Below, in pieces: positions 25,098 through 35,393 of a DNA stretch of 64,000 nucleotides. The stretch comes from Callipepla californica brunnescens (lineage: Eukaryota; Chordata; Aves; Galliformes; Odontophoridae). The stretch covers positions 124,001-188,000 of the forward strand of contig JALIRH010000150.1 in the NCBI GenBank assembly GCA_023055505.1. Reading direction: 5' to 3'. Numbering within the stretch: position 1 is the first letter of the stretch; each line of letters begins with the position of its first letter. Both the position numbers and the translations under genes were made by a program. Under the pieces are notes generated by a model, which was given only the letters and a program-made list of their open reading frames with translations, was not told the origin of the DNA and made no database searches.

Positions 25098-25775
25098 GAA
25101 AAAAAACTGTGATATAATAAACAGGAGGAAAGAAGAATCAGAAAGAGGAAAACATATTTTAAGCTCAAGTTTAATTGTACTTTTATTAAACAATCATCCT
25201 CATTTATAAACAAAATGAAACAAAACGCACATTTCCCCCACACCTAGCCCCCCCTAGCCCCCCCACCGTACAAAAAAAATTAAAGTAAAAAGGCGGCTAA
25301 AAATAAAACTAGAAATTAAATTGGGTAGCAGCACGACAGAAGTGTCGGGCGGAGCGGGGCGGATCAGCGTGGGGTAAGGTTGGAAAAGTTGAGGGGGGGG
25401 GGGAAGTGTTGGGGGCAGAGGGGGGTTGCCGAGTCCAGCCGCCGCGTCACATCTACACATCTGAAGGAGGCGACTTCGGCCGGAGAAAGATCACTAACTG
25501 AAAAGAAAAGAATAATCAAGAGAATATAAAACCTCGGATAAACGAATCCCCATGGATGGGAGGGGGAATCGAGCTGGCAGACAAGTCTACCCCCCCCCCC
25601 AAAAAAAAAAAAAAAAGGGAAAGAAAAACCGGTCAAAAAATAAGAAGTAATATAATAAAGAGGAGGAAAGAAGAATCAGAAAGATGAAAACATTGTAATC
25701 TCAAGATTAATTTTACTTTTATTAAACAATCATCCTCATTTAAAAACAAAACCAAACAAAACGCGCATTTATCCA
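24920..25775 (-). repeat. One complete and one truncated macrosatellite unit in the spacer
   Basis: Four 26-bp copies (about 24946-25043) are followed by a long A tract (about 25058-25094). Then comes a full unit body with the G/C runs, the conserved GTAGCAGCACGACAGAAG segment and AACCTCGGATAAACGAATCC. A second unit start has a single 26-bp copy and is cut off near 25775. Both spacer blocks start at the same junction with the 82-bp repeat (CTCCG.CCTGCAC.CTGAATCC), so the composite itself was duplicated. Confidence 0.85.
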
Positions 25776-26290
25776 CCCCGCCCTGCGGCCCTCTAGGTGC
25801 CTCAGCGGACCGTTGGCCCTGTCAGAGCCGTGTAGACGTGGCCGAGCGCGGCAAGCCGCCACGGCGGCGCCCTCTAGGCGCCTCATCGGACCGTTCTGCC
25901 CCATCGGAGCCGGGTAGACGTGGCCGGACGCGGCAAGCCTCCCCGGCGACGCCCTCTGGGCACTTCCGCCCAGAGCACCATGTCTGTCGGAGCCGGGTAG
26001 ATGAGGCCGAGCGCGGCAAGACGCCCCGGCAGTGCCCTGTAGGCGCCTCAGCGGACTGTTCGTTCCGGTCAGAGCCGGGTAGACGTGGCCGAGGGCGGCA
26101 AGCCGCCCGGGCGGTGCCCTCTAGGCCCGTCAGCGGACCGTTCGGCTCTGTCGAAGCCTGGTAGACGTGGCTGGACGCAGCAAGCCGCCCCAGCAGCGCT
26201 CTCCCGGCGCCTCAGAGGACCGTTCTTCCCCTTCGGAGCCAGGTAGCCGTGGCCGAGCGCGGCATGCCGCCACGTCAGCGCCCTCTGGAA

Positions 26291-26646
26291 TGATAAAGGA
26301 GACGTGATTAGATAACGGCAAGTATCTTTAAACTTGTAACGTTCATGTTATTGAAGATGATCAATTAAAAAAAGGCATGCTTTTGGCTTTTGGTTGATAA
26401 ACATTTTGCTAATATAATGGCATAGATTTGCATGTTATGCTGTGTGTTGCCTCCATGGAAAAAAATACAGAACAAGATGACACGATGTGTTGACATAGAG
26501 GTACAGATTAAATTGCAGCCATTGAACAGCGCAGGATTGTGTACATCTTGCACAGAAACAGTTCCTGTTAGTAGCACCTGGATAGTACTTCTCACTGTGC
26601 TCTTGGAGCACACATTTGCAGTCATGCACTTCGTGTGCCCTTACAG
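26291..26646. other. Spacer sequence before the YTHDC2 exons
   Basis: About 350 bp of AT-rich single-copy-looking sequence follows the end of the GC-rich repeat. It is probably an intron of the YTHDC2 relic. I recognise no exon in it. Confidence 0.4.
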
Positions 26647-26700
26647 AATTTCTGTTGGACTGGTACCAACTTCTGGATTGAATAAAATAGAATGCTATAG
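26647..26700 (+). pseudogene. YTHDC2: Possible YTHDC2 exon relic (54 bp)
   Basis: A 54-bp block lies between an acceptor (CTTACAG) and a donor (GTAAAC). Its expected frame starts EFLL, which fits the YTHDC2 segment just before the next exon, but it then meets stops. A small indel after the fourth codon could explain the loss of frame. The assignment leans on position and splice sites more than on similarity. Confidence 0.4.
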
Positions 26701-26797
26701 GTAAACTTGTGATTTGAAGTCACTATTTTTGTAACGGAAAGCAGTAGATCATTAAAGTGATTATAAAACTGTTCTGAAAATATTTTTCACCTTCTAG

Positions 26798-26946
26798 AAG
26801 AAGAGCAGCCAAGTGCTCCTACTGAGTGGTGTTCTGATGGAGAAAACAGCAGCAACCCACAGTCAGGGAGAAAAAAATCTGTTGCAAGTGTATCTGAATG
26901 ATATAATGTGCTGGGGAGCGGCGGTGAGACGGTATTTGATGATCTG
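26798..26946 (+). pseudogene. YTHDC2: YTHDC2 exon relic with nonsense codon
   Basis: The exon is bounded by an acceptor (CTTCTAG) and a donor (GTAAGC). The reading includes PTEWCSDGENSSNPQSG and later YNVLGSGGETVFDDL. This resembles the YTHDC2 insert between its helicase core motifs and ankyrin repeats, and it runs in phase 0 into the next exon. A TGA at 26899-26901 interrupts the frame just before YNVL. YTHDC2 is a DExH RNA helicase with R3H, ankyrin and YTH domains that acts in meiotic entry. Here only this central part is left. Confidence 0.75.
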
Positions 26947-27610
26947 GTAAGCTTTTCCTTTGTTGGAAGAAATGTTACAGATTTACGTAGTTAGCCTTTA
27001 AAAAACTGTTTTCTAAAGATATTGGGAAAGGATGGTTTGAGACCATCTAAGAGTTCTGGGTGTGCACAAGTCTGTGGTGTCTGGTGAGGTTCATGTGAGG
27101 GTGTGGAGAGAGTAGTTGAAACCTGGCTTGCTGAGAAAGGCCACGGGAACCAGGTGCAGGACCAGCTGCAGTAGCTTGAGCAAAAACATGAAGGGGCACC
27201 ATCCAATTACAGACAAGGGCACGGTAACCTTGCCGCAAAGTGAAGGTGGTAGGAGTAAAGATTTAAGAAAGTAGTGACCAATGAAACTTCTGCTTAGCCA
27301 CAAGAATGTATAACAGAAACTTCTGTGCACTTATATCTTTAACCTATTAGGAGCTCAGGTTTTGCAATATGTATGAACTTCATTACCACTACTATAAATG
27401 TACACAGCCTTCTGATTGAAGTTGAGACCATTTGATCATACTGATTGTGTCTTTGTCTCCCGTCGACTTCATTGGAGCCCGACAATTTTCTGCCGCGCTC
27501 CGACATGAGGGTACTGAGGAAACTGGGTGAGGAAATTGCTGTGCATCATCTTTGGCATGCCATGGCAGTCTTGTGAAGTTCTCAGTGATTCGGCCTTTTC
27601 TCTCGTGTGG

Positions 27611-27869
27611 GTAGTGATAGGACTAGAGGGAATGGCTTCAAGCTGCGCCAAGGGAGATTCAGGCTGGATGTTAGGAAACACTGCGACTCTGAAAGAGTGG
27701 TCGGGCACTGCCCTGTCCAGGGAGGGGCTGGAGGCACCGACCCTGGAGGTGTTCAGGGTACGTTTGGACATTGTGTAGAGGGACATGGTTTGGTGAGAAC
27801 TATTGGTGATGGGTGAGTGGTCAGACGTGATGATCTTACAGGTCTTTTCCAACCTTGGTGATTCCATGA
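27611..27869 (+). mobile_element. CR1 LINE 3' fragment in YTHDC2 intron
   Basis: The order of phrases is that of CR1 3' UTRs: GATAGGACTAGAGGGAATGG, AGATTCAGGCTGGATGTTAG, GGCACTGCCCTGTCCAGGGA, GGAGGTGTTCAGGG, and near the end TCTTTTCCAACCTTGGTGAT. It is about 260 bp long and 5' truncated. Confidence 0.85.
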
Positions 27870-28457
27870 CTGGACAAGAAGAAACATAACTCCCATTATT
27901 AAAACATTAAAGAAGAAAGATCTGTACAACCACAGGCCACTCCTTTTCTGAGCCTGATAAGGTCATAGAGCATATCCTTCTGTGAACTGTTATAGCACAT
28001 GGAAAACAGATTACTAGTGTCAGTCAGCATGTATTCTCTGAGGGCCTGGGGGTGAAACATGGGTGTGTGAAGTGGATGGATTGGATATTCGGAATAGGGA
28101 TTGTCTGGATTATTGAATTCAGATAGTTGCAGTCAGTGACTTGATCTTCAGGTGGGTCCAGTGATGAGTATTGACCCTCAGGGGCTTGGATTGGAGCTGG
28201 TATTATTTGTAACCACGTGTGTTGTTAATGTGGAATGTGAGATGAAGTGCATTTCAGAAAGTTTGTGGGTGGCACAAAGCTGAGCGATGGAGTCGACATG
28301 CTCGAGTGAAGATACCATAAATGCATTAACTGATAACTGAATTCTGTATTTCTAGTTGTTTAAAAACTAGATTTCTTAGTTCCTCATCTGTGAGAATGAA
28401 GACAAAAGAACATCCTGAAGAGATTCATCAATTTAATCCTGTTTTCTTTCTCCTCAG

Positions 28458-28581
28458 GTTGAAAAAGGTTCAGGTTGTCTTGAACCATGGCTAATAAAAG
28501 ATGGATTTTTGTCTGTCTAACATAACGATATCAATTCCTTTGCTCAGGTGTTCCATTTCATTTTAACTGAAAACGTCAGCG
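28458..28581 (+). pseudogene. YTHDC2: YTHDC2 exon relic with stop and small deletion
   Basis: After the acceptor TCTCCTCAG the frame reads VEKGSGCLEPWLIKDG, then SFAQVFHFILTENVS. It ends in phase 1 at a good donor (GTAAGT). Compared with what I recall of vertebrate YTHDC2, the middle has lost several codons and contains TAA at 28518-28520. The intron before it (26947-28457) is about 1.5 kb and carries a CR1. Confidence 0.82.
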
Positions 28582-28922
28582 GTAAGTTGCTTTTGTTCAT
28601 CTTGTTACATAAGGAAAAAATAAATGACAAAGTGATTTTTCTATGACTTTATATCTTTTTTTAAGTGTTAATTTCTGTTTCTTATCTTTCCCTTTTTGAA
28701 CAATGAGTATGTGGAATAGTTAACGAATGGAGTACTTGTTCCTTTCTCATTTGGAAGTATTGACAAGGAGGTTGATGCTGTTTGACAGACATTACGTTCA
28801 TGTGAACTGACTGGTAGATGAAGAAACAAAATTTTGTTGGTGAAGATTTTGAAAGTCATATTTGTGTTTTGTTTAGATGAAAAAAATGCGTAATGTTTTG
28901 GCCCATGTGTTTTGCTTCTCCG

Positions 28923-29049
28923 TTGATTATAGGCATAGTGAAACCAGTGCAGCTGCACTAATGACTGCGTCAGGGAGAGGCTTTACAAGTGAAGTAGAGC
29001 AACTGATCAGTGTGGGAGCAAGCATCTACTGCAGATCATCCGATGGCTG
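28923..29049 (+). pseudogene. YTHDC2: YTHDC2 ankyrin-repeat exon relic, both splice sites lost
   Basis: The frame reads (V)DYRHSETSAAALM, then SGRGFTSEVEQLISVGA. This is the first ankyrin repeat of YTHDC2 and is the clearest match in the window. Phase fits the exon before it (G|TT for the Val). The base pair where the acceptor AG should be is CG (28921-28922), and the donor position reads CG (29050-29051), so it could not be spliced normally. Confidence 0.88.
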
Positions 29050-30080
29050 CGAAAAGGAAAAGCAGATTTTGAGAAACTTACTTCCAAGTATAAAAATGAG
29101 AACTTGGGAGATGTAGCAGAATTTTTAATTTACTGATTTATCAGAATGCTGCAGGTGGTAGCAAGTTTTAATAGTCAAAGTAATTTAGAATACGTTTCAT
29201 CAGATTGCTTTCCATGAATTCTACATTAATTCTCAGGCAGTCTTAAGAATGGGTTGTATGCTTCTACTTTCAAGGGAGCTGATGTAATGTATGATTAGGA
29301 AAAGATGAGGATCCTTCTTGATAGATTTAATTAGACTATAAATGCTTGATTATTCCAATCTATATGACAGTGAACTGTGCAGACTTTTAAATGATATAGT
29401 GCGGGGTGAAGGTCTTTGCAATGTGTGGCTGCAGGTATGTCATAGCGTGTATCAAAATCTAAACATTCATATCTAAACGTTCAGATTTTTGTGACCTTGA
29501 ATTTATCTTGGGAAAAGAGGAAGCTACTGTAAACCATAGTATGTAGTGTGGAAGGGTAAGAGTTAGGATTCCAGGTGTCTGTTATTTGAAGAATCTGAGA
29601 GGTAATGCAGTTTGAAAGGAAAACAGAATGATTTGCTTTGTGAAGAGAATGGTTCTTGTATTAAAAAGCTCAGCATCCTTAACATGTGTAGGAGAAAAAC
29701 GTCTGGGGCATGAATTCTCAGGATGATTTAAAGGAGTTAAGAAAAGAACACCTTAAAAAGGCACGGCTTAGGTGTGTGCATTGATTTCTGTTTTTTGAAG
29801 GAATGGTGCATTCTTCTACTCCTTCCTCTCTGTGTGTTTGCATGTACTGCTGTGAAGAGGTAGTGTTCATATGTGGTAAAGATTTGCAGCCATTTAAAAA
29901 TCATGCAGCTATTTATTACGTGTTTTTGCATTTGGGAAGATGGAGATCTAGCAGTAATGGCCCTACTTAAATGGTAATGATAGAACGTGATAGAACACAA
30001 GCTGTCATCTTGCATGAGGTGCTGACCTTACATATCTTTTGAAGAGATAAATAGTAAAGACTGTTACGCAGTTCTGTCAG
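29050..30080. other. Former YTHDC2 intron, no feature
   Basis: AT-rich single-copy-looking sequence between two YTHDC2 exon relics. I see no repeat family or exon in it. Confidence 0.5.
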
Positions 30081-30145
30081 GGTGGCTTTAGACTGGGCTA
30101 AGCACTTTGGACAGACAGAGGTGTTGACCTGTTGGAATCTTACGG
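30081..30145 (+). pseudogene. YTHDC2: YTHDC2 second ankyrin exon relic with frameshift
   Basis: After the acceptor TTCTGTCAG the frame reads VALDWAKHFGQTE, the second ankyrin repeat of YTHDC2. Then one base is missing and the rest is out of frame. A donor (GTAAGC) follows at 30146. It completes a Trp codon split with the previous exon, as expected for a true exon pair. No later YTHDC2 exon is seen before the provirus at 30705. Confidence 0.88.
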
Positions 30146-30704
30146 GTAAGCTGTGACTGATTTGCTAAAGCAGTTGTTTAGCGTGCTATGTGGACATCTG
30201 TATCTTGTCACCTTTTAATCAGGATGATTTTTAGTTGGAACATTTTGGAAGTGTATTTAAAAAGTATATATAAGTTCAGCATAATAGTGATTTTTTTTCT
30301 ATGCAGCTCCTATGATAAATGTGGTGTACAAACTTTTTTTTTATCATTAGCCTTTGTTGCCCTATGTCATTGTAGTTGGAATTTCTGTATCTAGTCAAGA
30401 TGTGGTCATGGTAACTTACATAAATACATAGGTCACTCTGAAAGAAAGGGCTCTTACTTATTTCTGTGGAATAGAAATAGGAATGTGGAATAGAGATAGG
30501 AAGAGCTCAAAAACACTCTGATAGAGCAAGTTCTTAGCTACAAAAACACTATTTTTTCTGCATATTAACCATTATTGTCCGACTCATGTGAATAAGCTGA
30601 TCAAGAAACTCCTTTTCTTGAGGTGTGGCAGCTGTGAATGGTTGTCCAGAACCTGGCTCTTTTTTTATTTATTTTTTTTACATCACTGCAGCCACTGTTG
30701 AAAT
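30146..30704. other. YTHDC2-relic flank up to the provirus
   Basis: AT-rich sequence with T runs (30292, 30332, 30661-30680). It is interrupted at 30705 by the 5' LTR. Confidence 0.5.
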
Positions 30705-31271
30705 TGTCATGGTTTTATGATTTTTGGTACCGGTATTCCACATCATAACATCATGTATTGCATTAAGAGTTAAAGAGCTAATACTCCAGCTTCATAAATC
30801 ATTGATAATTCCAGGTATACCTGCCTCAGAAGAGAAGAAGCACTACATTCCCCAGAGGACTTTGCGATGCTTTGTATTTTTACGTGTTTTCCGCTCAGAG
30901 GGAACAGATAAAAACTCTCTGCGGTCATGGGACACTCTCTTTCCTTCGGGATCGACTCAGCAGTGGGTGCTAGCTGCCGTATCGCCTTCAGCGTTAGCGT
31001 AAGGCCTTCGGTTTATCGGACACTCTCTCTTGCTCATTTTATTTGATTTATTAGCCTCAATTCCAATTATATTGTATTATATTGTGTTATTTCACTTTCT
31101 GATATCTTATTTAGTAAATTAGCTTTCCTCCTCAGATTGTTGCCGCTGTTTTGTTTCTAGGCCCATCTCCCTTTTCCCTTTTTCCTTCCCCTTTCCTGGG
31201 GTGTGGGTCCGTGGGTCCCCCGCACCAATCGTCACGGAACTGGGCCGATCCATCCCGGTAAACCGTTGACA
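30705..31271 (+). mobile_element. 5' LTR of central provirus
   Basis: 567 bp, TGTCATGG...TTGACA. A TATA-like GATAAAAAC lies at about 30907. It is homologous to 35394-35943 and to 1016-1563. Confidence 0.9.
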
Positions 31272-31277
31272 TTTTTT

Positions 31278-31295
31278 TGGCGCCCAACGTGGGGC
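31278..31295 (+). promoter_or_regulatory. Primer binding site, tRNA-Lys(1,2) type
   Basis: TGGCGCCCAACGTGGGGC, six bases after the LTR, matches the primer site known for tRNA-Lys(1,2)-primed retroviruses. Mammalian ERV-L elements are named for a Leu primer, so the Lys site is notable. Confidence 0.85.
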
Positions 31296-31422
31296 AAACG
31301 AGCTGCCTTAGCTGGGCAGAGACATACTTTTAGAGTGAATCTCTGTCTCTTGCTAGCAAGCTTATCTGTACTGCAGGTGCTGTACGGCAAAACATGACCT
31401 TGAAGTCTGGGCGTACTGCCAG

Positions 31423-32097
31423 TTGTTCTGGGATATTTGTAAACTTTTTTGGGTGCTGTTAACTTGTTATAGTAAAGAAGAAAAAATGCTCTCTCTTTTT
31501 AAACTGCTCTTAAAGGGGCTGCATTTCATTGCTTTTTCCCTTTTAATGCTCAAAACGTACTGGGACCTTTTCCCTGAGCACCTGCAACATCCTGAGAACT
31601 TGAGCAGATATTTGAGACAGGGATGCTGCGGCTCAGACAGATCTGAGGAGGCCCAAATTATTTGGGGTCTGGCTTATGCCAATCGGACCTTATTCAATAC
31701 TATCCCAGAGAGGCACAGAGTTTCTGAAATAGAGCGAGAGAGTCTCCGAGCCGAGAGGGATAGTGTCCAGATCCAGAAAGAGAGTCTTTTAGCTGACAAT
31801 CAAACTCTCCTGACCAATTTAGACAGCCTCCAGTCTGATCAAGACACCCTCCAGACCAAGCAAGTCGCTTTTCAGTTCAAGAAAGATGCCCTCCAGCCTG
31901 AAAGAGATGCCCTACAGTCCAAACTCAACAACCCTCAGTCTCAACAAGATGGTCTCCAGTTTGTGCAACAAGATGGTCTCCAATCTGAGCAAGATGCCCT
32001 CCAACCTGAAAGAGACACTCTCCAGTCTGAGCGAGACATCCTCCTGTCTGAACGGTACTCCTTCAGAACTGAGCGAGGTACCTACCAGCCACAATAG
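31423..32097 (+). CDS. Coiled-coil heptad-repeat ORF in the gag position of the provirus
   Basis: A 224-codon open frame lies between the primer site and the protease. The first ~55 residues hold two hydrophobic stretches. From about residue 100 onward the chain is built of some 14 seven-residue repeats of LQSERDT type (LQPERDA, LQSEQDA and similar), encoded by an imperfect 21-bp tandem repeat. That is the pattern of a long coiled coil. I see no capsid major homology region and no CCHC zinc knuckle, so it does not look like ordinary Gag. It overlaps the protease frame by about 200 bases. It could be a heavily rearranged gag or an acquired structural protein. It is the only non-pol frame in the provirus without an internal stop. 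Confidence 0.7.
   Translation: MFWDICKLFWVLLTCYSKEEKMLSLFKLLLKGLHFIAFSLLMLKTYWDLFPEHLQHPENLSRYLRQGCCGSDRSEEAQIIWGLAYANRTLFNTIPERHRVSEIERESLRAERDSVQIQKESLLADNQTLLTNLDSLQSDQDTLQTKQVAFQFKKDALQPERDALQSKLNNPQSQQDGLQFVQQDGLQSEQDALQPERDTLQSERDILLSERYSFRTERGTYQPQ
31800..32095. repeat. Imperfect 21-bp tandem repeat encoding the heptads
   Basis: Repeated CTCCAGTCTGA-type segments are spaced by 21 bp (one spacing is 24 bp), about 14 copies. They encode the seven-residue coiled-coil repeat of the overlapping ORF. Confidence 0.8.
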
Positions 32098-32107
32098 CCC
32101 GTGCCCC

Positions 32108-35100
32108 CCAGCCAAGGGGGGGGAAAGGGATAATAGAGTGTACTGGACTGTGTGGATTCGATGGCCTGGCACATCAGAACCACAAAAATATAAGGCATTG
32201 GTGGACACTGGTGCACAGTGCACTCTAATGCCCTCAAGTCACCAAGGGACAGAATTAATCAGTATTTCTGGGGTGACTGGGGGTTCCCAAGAACTGACCA
32301 AGTTGGAGGCTGAAATAAGCCTAACTGGTAAAGACTAGCAAAAACATTCTATTGTGACTGGCCCAGGGGCTCCATGTATACTTGGTATTGATTACCTCAA
32401 AAGGGGATATTTTAAGGATCCCAAAGGGTATCGATGGGCTTTTGGAATAGCTGCTGTGGACGCAGATAACATTAAGCAGCTGTCTGCTTTGCATGGCCTA
32501 TCAGAAGATCCGTCTGTTGTAGTGTTGCTACAAGTAGAGGAGCAACAGGTACTGATTGCTACAAAAACGGTGCACAGACGGCAGTACCACACCAACAGGG
32601 ATTCCTTGCTCCCCATTCATAACCTGATTCATCAGCTAGAGAGCCAGGGAGTGATCAGCAAAACTCACTCCCCGTTTAAGAGCCCCATATGGCCAGTGCA
32701 TAAAGCCAGTGGAGAATGGAGGCTGACGGTAGATTATCGTGGCCTCAATGAAGTCACACCCCCACTGAGTGCTGCTGTGCCGGACATGCTTCAACTCCAG
32801 TATGAACTGGAGTCAAAAGCAGCCGAGTGGTATGCCACCATTGACATTGCCAATGCCTTCTTTTCAATTCCTCTGGCCACAGAATGCAGGCCGCAGTTTG
32901 CTTTCACCAGGAGGGGCGTTCAGTACACCTGGAACCGTTTGCCCCAGGGGTGGAAGCACAGCCCAACCATTTGCCATGGGTTGATCCAAACTGCATTGGA
33001 AAAGGGCGGTGCTCCTGAGCACTTACAATACATTGATGACATCATTGTGTGGGACAATACAGCAGGGGAAGTTTTCGAGAGAGAATAATTCAGATCCTCC
33101 TGCGAGCAGGCTTCGCTATTAAGCAAAGCAAAGTGAAAGGGCCTGCACAGGAAATTCAGTTCCTAGGAATAAAGTGGCAAGATGGACGTCGTCACATCCT
33201 AACAGATGTGATTGACAAAATTACTGCCATGTCTCCACCCACCAGTAAGACAGAGACCCAAGCTTTTCTGGGTGTAGTGGGATTTTGGAGACTGCATGTT
33301 CCAAACTACAGCCTCATTGTGAGCCCTCTCTTTCGGGTAACGCGGAAGAAGAATGATTTTGTGTGGGGTCCTGAGCAGCAGCAGGCTTTTGAGCAAATGA
33401 AGCAGGAGATAGCCCGTGCCGTGGCCCTGGGGCCAGTGCGGACGGGACAGGATGTAAAGAACATCCTCTACACTGCTGCTGGAAAGGAAGGTCCCACTTG
33501 GAGTTTGTGGCAAAGAGCTTCTGGAGAGACCCGAGGCCGACCCCTTGGTTTCTGGAGTCGAGCATACAGGGGGTCTGAGGAGCGCTACACTCCAACTGAG
33601 AAGGAAATCTTAGCCGCATACGAGGGGGTTCGAGCTGCTTCCGAAGTAATCGGTACTGAAGCACAGCTCCTTCTGGCACCTCGACTGCCAGTGCTGAACT
33701 GGATGTTCAAAGGAAAGGTTCCCTCCACCCATCATGCTACTGATGCCACCTGGAGTAAGTGGATTGCACTGATTACACAGCGAGCTCAGATGGGGAACCT
33801 CAGTCATCCAGGAATCCTAGAATTGATCATGGACTGACCTGAAGGTAAGTAGTTTGGAACAACACCAGCAGAGGAGGTATCATGTGCTAAAGAAGGCCCA
33901 CCATATAATGAACTACCAGACAATGAAAAGAGATATGCCCTGTTCACAGATGGATCACGTCATATTGTGGGAAAGCACCGCAGATGGAAATCTGCAGTGT
34001 GGAGCCCCACACGACAAGTTGCAGAGGCCACTGAAGGATAAGGAGAGTCAAGCCAATTTGCAGAGGTACAGGCTGTCCAACTGGCCTTAGATATTGCTGA
34101 ACGTGAGAGGTGGACAGTGCTTTATCTTTACACTGACTCATGGATGGTGGCAAATGCCTTATGGGGGTGGTTACAGCAATGGGAACAAAATGGTTGGCAA
34201 CGGAGGGGTAAACCTATTTGGGCTGCTGAACTGTGGAAAGACATTGCTGCCCGAGTAAAGAATATGGTTGTAAAGGTGCGCCATGTAGATGCTCATGTTC
34301 CTAAGAGCCGGGCAACTGAAGAACAACAGAATAACCATCAGGTAGATAGAGCTGCCAAAGTTAAGATGGCTCAAGTAGACCTGGACTGGCAACACAAAAG
34401 TGAATTATTTTTAGCTCGATGGGCCAATGAGACCTCGGGCCATCAAGGAAGAGATGCAACATATAAGTGGGCTAGAGACCGAGGGCTGGACTTAACTGTG
34501 GACGCTATTGCACAGGTTATCCATGACTGTGATACTTGCGCCACAATTAAACAAGCCAAGAGGATGAAACCTCTTTGGGGGGAAGGGCGATGGCAAAGGT
34601 ATAAATATGGGGAGGCGTGGCAGGTAGATTATATCACCTTGCCATGAACTCGCAGTGGTAAGCGTTATGTGCTCACCATGGTGGAAGCAACCACTGGGTG
34701 GCTTGAAACATATGCAGCACCCCAAAACTGCCCAACTGCCCAAAACACCATTCTAGGTCTGGAGAAGCAAGTCCTATGGCGACATGGCTCTCCAGAAATA
34801 ATTGAGTCTGATAATGGGACTCATTTCAAAAATTCTCTTGTAAGTAATTGGGCCAAAGATCATGGCATTGAATGGATTTATCATATCCCCTATCATGCAC
34901 CAGCTTCTGGTAAGATTGAAAGATACAATGGTTTGCTAAAAACCATGTTGAAAGCAATGGGTGGCGGAACATTTAAGCACTGGGAGAAGCATTTGGCCGA
35001 AACCACCTGGTTGGTCAACACCCGAGGATCCATCAATCGTGATGGTCCTGCCCAATCCAGCTCCCTACCTACTGTAGAGGGAGATAAGGTCCCTGTAGTA

Positions 35101-35277
35101 CATGTAAAGAACATGTTGGGCAAAGCAGTTTGGGTACTTCCAGCTTCTGGAAAGGGCAAACCTCTCCGTGAACTGTCTTTGCTCAGGGACCTGGGTCCAC
35201 TTGGTGGGTGATGCAGAAGAACGGGGATGTTCAGTGTGTACCACAAGGGAATTTGATGTTGGGGGAGTGCAGTCAGT
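32108..35277 (+). pseudogene. pol of the central provirus (PR-RT-RNase H-IN), broken
   Basis: Protease is at about 32150-32400, with the active-site DTGA in ALVDTGAQ and the late GIDYL motif. A TAG at 32336-32338 interrupts it. RT (about 32550-33300) has TVDYRGLN, DIANAFFSIP, LPQGWKHSP and the YIDD catalytic box. A frameshift at about 33080 follows YIDD. RNase H (about 33930-34350) shows the acidic residues in FTDGS, FAEVQ and YTDS. Integrase (34375-35277) has the HHCC region and D, D(35)E. In-frame stops are at 33835-33837 (TGA), 34039-34041 (TAA) and 34645-34647 (TGA, where the left-edge copy has CGA, a typical CpG decay). One base is lost at about 35168 in the integrase C-terminus. Expression as one polyprotein is not possible. 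Confidence 0.9.
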
Positions 35278-35382
35278 AATTAAATGTATATACTTGTATA
35301 TATATGTTGTGTGTGTGTATATCTAATGCATGTTAATCATTGTTCTTCTGTATGTATCAAGCGTGATGTAACAATGTGGAAT

Positions 35383-35393
35383 AAGGGGTGGAA
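35383..35393 (+). promoter_or_regulatory. Polypurine tract of central provirus
   Basis: AAGGGGTGGAA abuts the 3' LTR start, as required for plus-strand priming. The identical tract precedes the LTR at 1016. Confidence 0.85.

Larger units (their letters stand above)
23572..26290. repeat. GC-rich ~82-bp tandem repeat interleaved with macrosatellite pieces
   Basis: Units carry GCCCTCTAGGCGCCTCAGCG, GGACCGTT, GGAGCCGGGTAGACGTGGCC and GCGCGGCAAGCC. GACCGTT-type marks recur at about 23592, 23677, 24262, 24416, 24498, 24579, 24661, 24821, 25803, 25884, 26049, 26132 and 26212, giving ~80-83-bp steps. A variant unit replaces the middle with CTCTGGGCAGCTCCGCCC. Two blocks of macrosatellite (about 23795-24150 and 24920-25775) interrupt the array. 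The core GGGTAGAC...CCG...CGGC...CCGCC resembles the 26-bp minisatellite. No coding potential is evident. Confidence 0.88.
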
